From UBA1952 sp965246785 (GTDB lineage: Bacteria; Bacteroidota; Bacteroidia; Chitinophagales; Chitinophagaceae): a DNA stretch of 64,000 nt. The position numbers were made by a program, and so were the translations under genes. Below the pieces are notes generated by a model. The model made no database searches. It saw nothing but the letters and a program-made list of their open reading frames with translations, and had not been told where the DNA came from. Below are positions 59,949 through 64,000 of this stretch, piece after piece (the stretch's first letter is position 1; each line of letters opens with the position of its first letter). The stretch covers positions 186,001 to 250,000 of the forward strand of contig CBDFFM010000020.1 of NCBI GenBank assembly GCA_965246785.1, in the 5' to 3' direction.

Positions 59949-61675
59949 CTATATACGCACGAGTTTCAACTGCCCGACAGGAAGAGGAAGAAACGATACT
60001 GTCGCAATTGATTGCGCTGCGCGAATTCGCCCTGAAAAACAACTATTGCATTGTTCAGGAATATACGGACGAAGGCTGGAGCGGCGATGTGCTTGCGAGG
60101 CCGGCCTTGGATAGGTTACGCCAGGACGCAAAGCAAAAAATCTGGAATGCGGCATTGGTGTATGACCCGGACAGGCTCGCGCGCAGGTATTCCTACCAGG
60201 AGCTCATCATGGACGAGCTGAAAGAGGCAGGTATTGAACTACTCTTCATGACGGTGGCAGCGCCCCAAAACAGTGAGGACAAAATCCTGTACGGCGTACG
60301 GGGGCTGTTCGCGGAATACGAACGCGCGAAGATTGCGGAGCGCTTCCGCTTAGGCAAGCTGCGAAAGGTAAAGGCCGGAAATATCCTGACCGCTGAGCCG
60401 CTGTACGGGTACAATTACATTCCTAAGGAAGAGCATCGCGAGGGCTACTACACGATTAATGAAACAGAGGCCAGCGTTGTCCGGATGATTTTTACTTGGG
60501 TGGCCGAAGAAGGATTAAGCCAGCGCAATATCATACGCAGACTGCAGGAAATGGGTATCAAACCCCGTAAAAGCATACGAGGCGTCTGGAGTACCAGCAC
60601 GCTTACCACGATGCTCCGGCATAAAGGATATATCGGTCAGGCGCACTGGGGCAAATCCTTTGCGGTTGTGCCGGAGCGTCCCTTTAAATCGGAGAAGTAT
60701 CGCAAGACCAAAAAGACGAGCAGGAAAGAGCGGCCGGAAGAAGAGTGGTATAAAATTCCCATCCCGTCTATTATCAATGAGCGCCTGTTTAACCGGGCGC
60801 GGGAGCAGATAGCGAGGAATCTTGAGTTGAGTCCGCGGAACAGAAAAAACCAGTACCTGCTTGCGGGCAAAATCCACTGCGTGTGCGGTACCAGGAGGGC
60901 TGGCGAAGGGCCGCAACAGGGCAAGCATCTGTATTATCGGTGCAGCAACAGGATACACAATTTTCCGCTTCCGGCTACGTGTACGGAAAAGGGCATTAAC
61001 GCCCGTATTGCGGACGCTTTGGTATGGCAGCAGGTACTGGCGCTTATGTGCTCCCCTGAATTAATGTTGAAGCAAGCCGAAAGGTCAATGAACGCCAGAA
61101 AGGAAAAGGTCAGTCCTTTGATAGTGGATGAGGCGGCACTATTGTCCGAAGCCAGCAAACTCAAAGAGCAGGAAGATAGGTATAACAAGGCGTACGGTGC
61201 GGGCATTTTTTCAATGGAGCAACTGACTGCGTATCTGAGTCCGATTCGGGAGAAAAAGGCTTTAGTGCAAAACAGGCTACGCCTGTGGCGGGAACAGAAA
61301 TCGAATACTGATTCCATGACAGTTCCTGACAAGAAAATTTTGGCCGACCTCGCGGAGCAGACAAAAGCTTTAGCAGGCGATATCAGCTTTGAGGTCAAGC
61401 GGGCGATTGTAATGAACGTAATTCAAAAAGTAGTTGGAACGAAAGAGCGATTATCAGTTTACGGGCATATACCAGTATCACCGCATGTCAATTTCAACTC
61501 TATCCATAGGTATCCTGAGAGCATAATCAGCAACGATACTTTTAATCACTTCGGAGATAAAACAGTTCCATTCAGCTTTGAAATAGCGATACCGAACTAC
61601 GATACATTTTATAACACTACTCGTCAGTTACGCAGAAATAAACGAGGTAGATTCATAGCAAAACTACAGGCCTAA
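59927..61675 (+). CDS. Large serine recombinase
   Basis: 582 aa. The resolvase catalytic domain (about 5-150) has the nucleophile Ser14 in IYARVSTARQ, plus LVYDPDRLARR and LFAEYERAKIAERF. The recombinase domain follows (about 165-290; GYYTINETEASVVRMIFTWV, GVWSTSTLTTMLRHKGYIG), then a zinc-ribbon type region with Cys near 317-350 (CVCGTRR, YYRCSNRIH) and a coiled-coil-containing C-terminus. Such enzymes integrate and excise phages and mobile elements. No phage genes are near; with the 52-aa and PemK-like genes it may be a minimal mobile unit or its remnant. It ends 154 bp before the CRISPR array. No att site was identified. Confidence 0.92.
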   Translation: MEPVKLIAIYARVSTARQEEEETILSQLIALREFALKNNYCIVQEYTDEGWSGDVLARPALDRLRQDAKQKIWNAALVYDPDRLARRYSYQELIMDELKEAGIELLFMTVAAPQNSEDKILYGVRGLFAEYERAKIAERFRLGKLRKVKAGNILTAEPLYGYNYIPKEEHREGYYTINETEASVVRMIFTWVAEEGLSQRNIIRRLQEMGIKPRKSIRGVWSTSTLTTMLRHKGYIGQAHWGKSFAVVPERPFKSEKYRKTKKTSRKERPEEEWYKIPIPSIINERLFNRAREQIARNLELSPRNRKNQYLLAGKIHCVCGTRRAGEGPQQGKHLYYRCSNRIHNFPLPATCTEKGINARIADALVWQQVLALMCSPELMLKQAERSMNARKEKVSPLIVDEAALLSEASKLKEQEDRYNKAYGAGIFSMEQLTAYLSPIREKKALVQNRLRLWREQKSNTDSMTVPDKKILADLAEQTKALAGDISFEVKRAIVMNVIQKVVGTKERLSVYGHIPVSPHVNFNSIHRYPESIISNDTFNHFGDKTVPFSFEIAIPNYDTFYNTTRQLRRNKRGRFIAKLQA

Positions 61676-61705
61676 CGCATTTCGATTGTTGGTAGCATCC
61701 ACAAT

Positions 61706-61858
61706 ATGGATACACACAAACGCGACATCAGTTTGATACTACAAGCCCTGGGCTTTTCATCGTTTGATGAGTTAATGATGGAGTTTGCTCGAAGCAACGG
61801 TACTCCCGCATCTTCATCAACAATCACAGTTGTGATTTGCTTTCAAACTTTGCTTTAG
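61706..61858 (+). CDS. Short reading frame ending inside the first CRISPR repeat
   Basis: 50 codons from ATG 61706. The first 34 residues read like natural protein (MDTHKRDISLILQALGFSSF, DELMMEFARSNGTP); the last ten codons are CRISPR repeat sequence up to a TAG in it. It may be the 5' end of a gene whose remainder was lost when the array or recombinase region was rearranged, or a chance frame in the flank. Function unknown. Confidence 0.3.
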   Translation: MDTHKRDISLILQALGFSSFDELMMEFARSNGTPASSSTITVVICFQTLL

Positions 61859-63802
61859 CTTAGACCTCTCACAACAATTCGGCGTCAACCATTGCCATTT
61901 GACTAGTTGTGATTTGCTTTCAAACTTTGCTTTAGCTTAGACCTCTCACAACAGAACGCCTTTTCTCCGTACTGGATACTGGGTTGTGATTTGCTTTCAA
62001 ACTTTGCTTTAGCTTAGACCTCTCACAACGAGTGAATGCCTGACGAACAGCGCAATGCAGTTGTGATTTGCTTTCAAACTTTGCTTTAGCTTAGACCTCT
62101 CACAACCTTCGGAGTGCAAGATAGTTATTGATCGGAGTTGTGATTTGCTTTCAAACTTTGCTTTAGCTTAGACCTCTCACAACTTCTCAATAGTCGTAAC
62201 CTTGATGCGACAGGTTGTGATTTGCTTTCAAACTTTGCTTTAGCTTAGACCTCTCACAACCCGTCAACATAAGCACCGCCTGCGCGGCTGGTTGTGATTT
62301 GCTTTCAAACTTTGCTTTAGCTTAGACCTCTCACAACACGGCGGGCAGGGACGCTTTGCGCTTTTTAGTTGTGATTTGCTTTCAAACTTTGCTTTAGCTT
62401 AGACCTCTCACAACACGCAGGAGATTGCGGAGCAGGTAAATGAGGTTGTGATTTGCTTTCAAACTTTGCTTTAGCTTAGACCTCTCACAACCGCATTGAA
62501 GACGAAACCGAGCGCATACTGGTTGTGATTTGCTTTCAAACTTTGCTTTAGCTTAGACCTCTCACAACCAATTTTTTAATCAAGCCCTCAGCCCGGCCGT
62601 TGTGATTTGCTTTCAAACTTTGCTTTAGCTTAGACCTCTCACAACGCCAGCCTACTTCTTTTGTCTCTGCGTCCTGTTGTGATTTGCTTTCAAACTTTGC
62701 TTTAGCTTAGACCTCTCACAACTTCAAAATACTACATCCTATGCAAGTAATAGTTGTGATTTGCTTTCAAACTTTGCTTTAGCTTAGACCTCTCACAACA
62801 ATGACTGTGCCGTTAGGTGCTTGCTTATGGTTGTGATTTGCTTTCAAACTTTGCTTTAGCTTAGACCTCTCACAACTACGGCGGTACAGGCACGACAACC
62901 GCCTTTGTTGTGATTTGCTTTCAAACTTTGCTTTAGCTTAGACCTCTCACAACGAGGTCGCCGTTGATTACAAGGGATGAAATGTTGTGATTTGCTTTCA
63001 AACTTTGCTTTAGCTTAGACCTCTCACAACGGAGCAAGAAATTATCTCTATACCAAGTATGTTGTGATTTGCTTTCAAACTTTGCTTTAGCTTAGACCTC
63101 TCACAACTGGCGCTCTGTTGACGCTCCATTTCTTCTAGTTGTGATTTGCTTTCAAACTTTGCTTTAGCTTAGACCTCTCACAACTCTGCCATTCCGCAGG
63201 CGCGGCGCGGCTTTGTTGTGATTTGCTTTCAAACTTTGCTTTAGCTTAGACCTCTCACAACCCTTCGCGCTGATATAGCGCTTCATCCGGCGTTGTGATT
63301 TGCTTTCAAACTTTGCTTTAGCTTAGACCTCTCACAACGGCCTGGGATATGACTTTGCCATCCTCGCCGTTGTGATTTGCTTTCAAACTTTGCTTTAGCT
63401 TAGACCTCTCACAACCTACGAAATTGTGCAGGCGCGCATCAATAGCGTTGTGATTTGCTTTCAAACTTTGCTTTAGCTTAGACCTCTCACAACACTGGAC
63501 GCTCGGCGGCCTGCTCCAGCTACAGTTGTGATTTGCTTTCAAACTTTGCTTTAGCTTAGACCTCTCACAACGCTATCCGAGCAGGAAGAAGAAATGTTAC
63601 GGTTGTGATTTGCTTTCAAACTTTGCTTTAGCTTAGACCTCTCACAACGTATAGGGATACCAGGGTATCTTTTGGTTAGTTGTGATTTGCTTTCAAACTT
63701 TGCTTTAGCTTAGACCTCTCACAACTAGTAAGGGTGGTTAGTGTGGCTGATGTACGTTGTGATTTGCTTTCAAACTTTGCTTTAGCTTAGACCTCTCACA
63801 AC
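61829..63802. CRISPR. CRISPR array, 26 repeats of 47 bp, probably type II-C
   Basis: The repeat starts GTTGTGATTTGCTTTC and ends ACCTCTCACAAC; all 26 copies read as identical. Repeat starts run from 61829 in steps of 77 bp to 63369, then 63447, 63525, 63602, 63679 and 63756. There are 25 different spacers, 23 of 30 bp and two of 31 bp (63416-63446, 63494-63524). Repeat length and the GTTGTGATTTGCTTTC start match type II-C systems of Bacteroidota. The repeat has 7-bp inverted ends (GTTGTGA/TCACAAC) and an internal TTTGCTTT direct repeat. Array direction is not settled; no degenerate terminal repeat marks the old end. No tracrRNA anti-repeat was found in either flank. Confidence 0.98.
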
Positions 63803-63809
63803 AGCAATA

Positions 63810-63840
63810 GCCGAAACCCGCTGCCAGCATGGGTTTCGGC
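63810..63840. terminator. Strong hairpin between the array and cas2
   Basis: GCCGAAACCC (63810-63819) pairs perfectly with GGGTTTCGGC (63831-63840), 11-nt loop, starting 7 bp after the last repeat. There is no immediate T run. A weaker minus-strand hairpin (GACCA/TGGTC near 63864-63878) followed by TTTTTT lies closer to cas2. Together they could end transcription from both sides between convergent cas2 and array transcripts. Confidence 0.6.
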
Positions 63841-63927
63841 CTGCTGGAGTGCGAAAAAATTCTGACCATAATTTGGTCTGTCAAATCCCTCCTATAATCA
63901 GATTTTCACTCCTGAGGCAATAGCATC

Positions 63928-64000
63928 TCAGAACATTTCCAATTGCTGTACTGTCTTTGGGGCAGCTTCGCGCTCCTTCCCCCTGAATATTTCCATCATG
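63928..64000 (-). CDS. cas2: C-terminal end of Cas2 (partial)
   Basis: The minus strand is open from the window edge to TGA at 63930-63928. The visible 23 residues, MMEIFRGKEREAAPKTVQQL followed by EMF, resemble the C-terminus of Bacteroidota type II-C Cas2, where a FG(M)MEIFxGK strand is followed by a short tail ending in QLxxF. Cas2 partners Cas1 in spacer integration. Type II-C gene order (cas9-cas1-cas2-array) would place cas1 and cas9 to the right, beyond the window. The gap to the array is 125 bp. Identification rests on a short stretch and on position. Confidence 0.65.
   Translation of the reverse strand, partial: MMEIFRGKEREAAPKTVQQLEMF

Noticed and set aside
63318..63542. 74-codon minus-strand frame across the array
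   Set aside because: Made of CRISPR repeat translation (SKLKQSLKANHN repeated); an artefact of the 77-bp period.
63841..63927. tracrRNA in the gap between array and cas2
   Set aside because: No stretch complementary to the repeat was found on either strand; only hairpins are visible.

Overview
The window looks like a chromosomal segment of a Bacteroidota bacterium, most like the Chitinophagaceae or a neighbouring order. This is inferred from C-terminal type IX secretion (T9SS) sorting domains, beta-propeller (reg_prop) LytS-type kinases paired with LytTR regulators, giant RHS/YD proteins carrying Sec signals, an IS982 element, and a type II-C-like CRISPR array with 47-bp repeats. No tRNA, rRNA or replication origin was recognised.

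Layout. 1-3405 (minus): a secreted protein cut by the window edge, a LytTR response regulator and a TPR-containing lipoprotein histidine kinase. 4262-27198 (plus): a tightly packed 23-kb cluster holding a predicted outer-membrane beta-barrel protein, two small exported accessory proteins, a 2183-aa RHS-like partner, a LolA-like periplasmic protein, a 3466-aa RHS protein with a variable C-terminal tip, and an overlapping small membrane protein that is the likely immunity partner. Just downstream (27229-27750) lies an orphan copy of the segment that precedes the tip. 28013-32411: a five-gene signalling locus (regulator, exported protein, membrane protein, HisKA_3 kinase, regulator) that has decayed through one IS982 insertion and about eight single-base frameshifts. 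32572-36713: a T9SS cargo protein, an exported endonuclease/exonuclease/phosphatase-fold protein and small genes. 36921-40101: a small membrane protein, then a two-gene unit made of a UbiA prenyltransferase fused to a large membrane domain and a DedA-like protein. 40148-42017: ArdC-like antirestriction protein and a degenerate N6-methylase-like protein.

42060-48429 and 51612-58176 are two paralogous modules with the same design: a minus-strand T9SS surface protein divergent from a plus-strand reg_prop/LytS kinase plus LytTR regulator. Between them lie a RuvC-like nuclease gene broken by a second, identical IS982 copy, a small partner gene and an XRE regulator. 58300-61675: small genes, a stand-alone receiver protein, a PemK/MazF-family toxin and a large serine recombinase.

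61829-63802 is a CRISPR array of 26 identical 47-bp repeats and 25 spacers. The last 73 bases encode, on the minus strand, what looks like the C-terminus of Cas2, so the cas operon should lie just to the right. The most original element is the RHS cluster: all of its large proteins carry Sec-type signals and it has its own predicted outer-membrane barrel, so it is probably not a T6SS effector system; it also carries visible traces of tip-cassette recombination.
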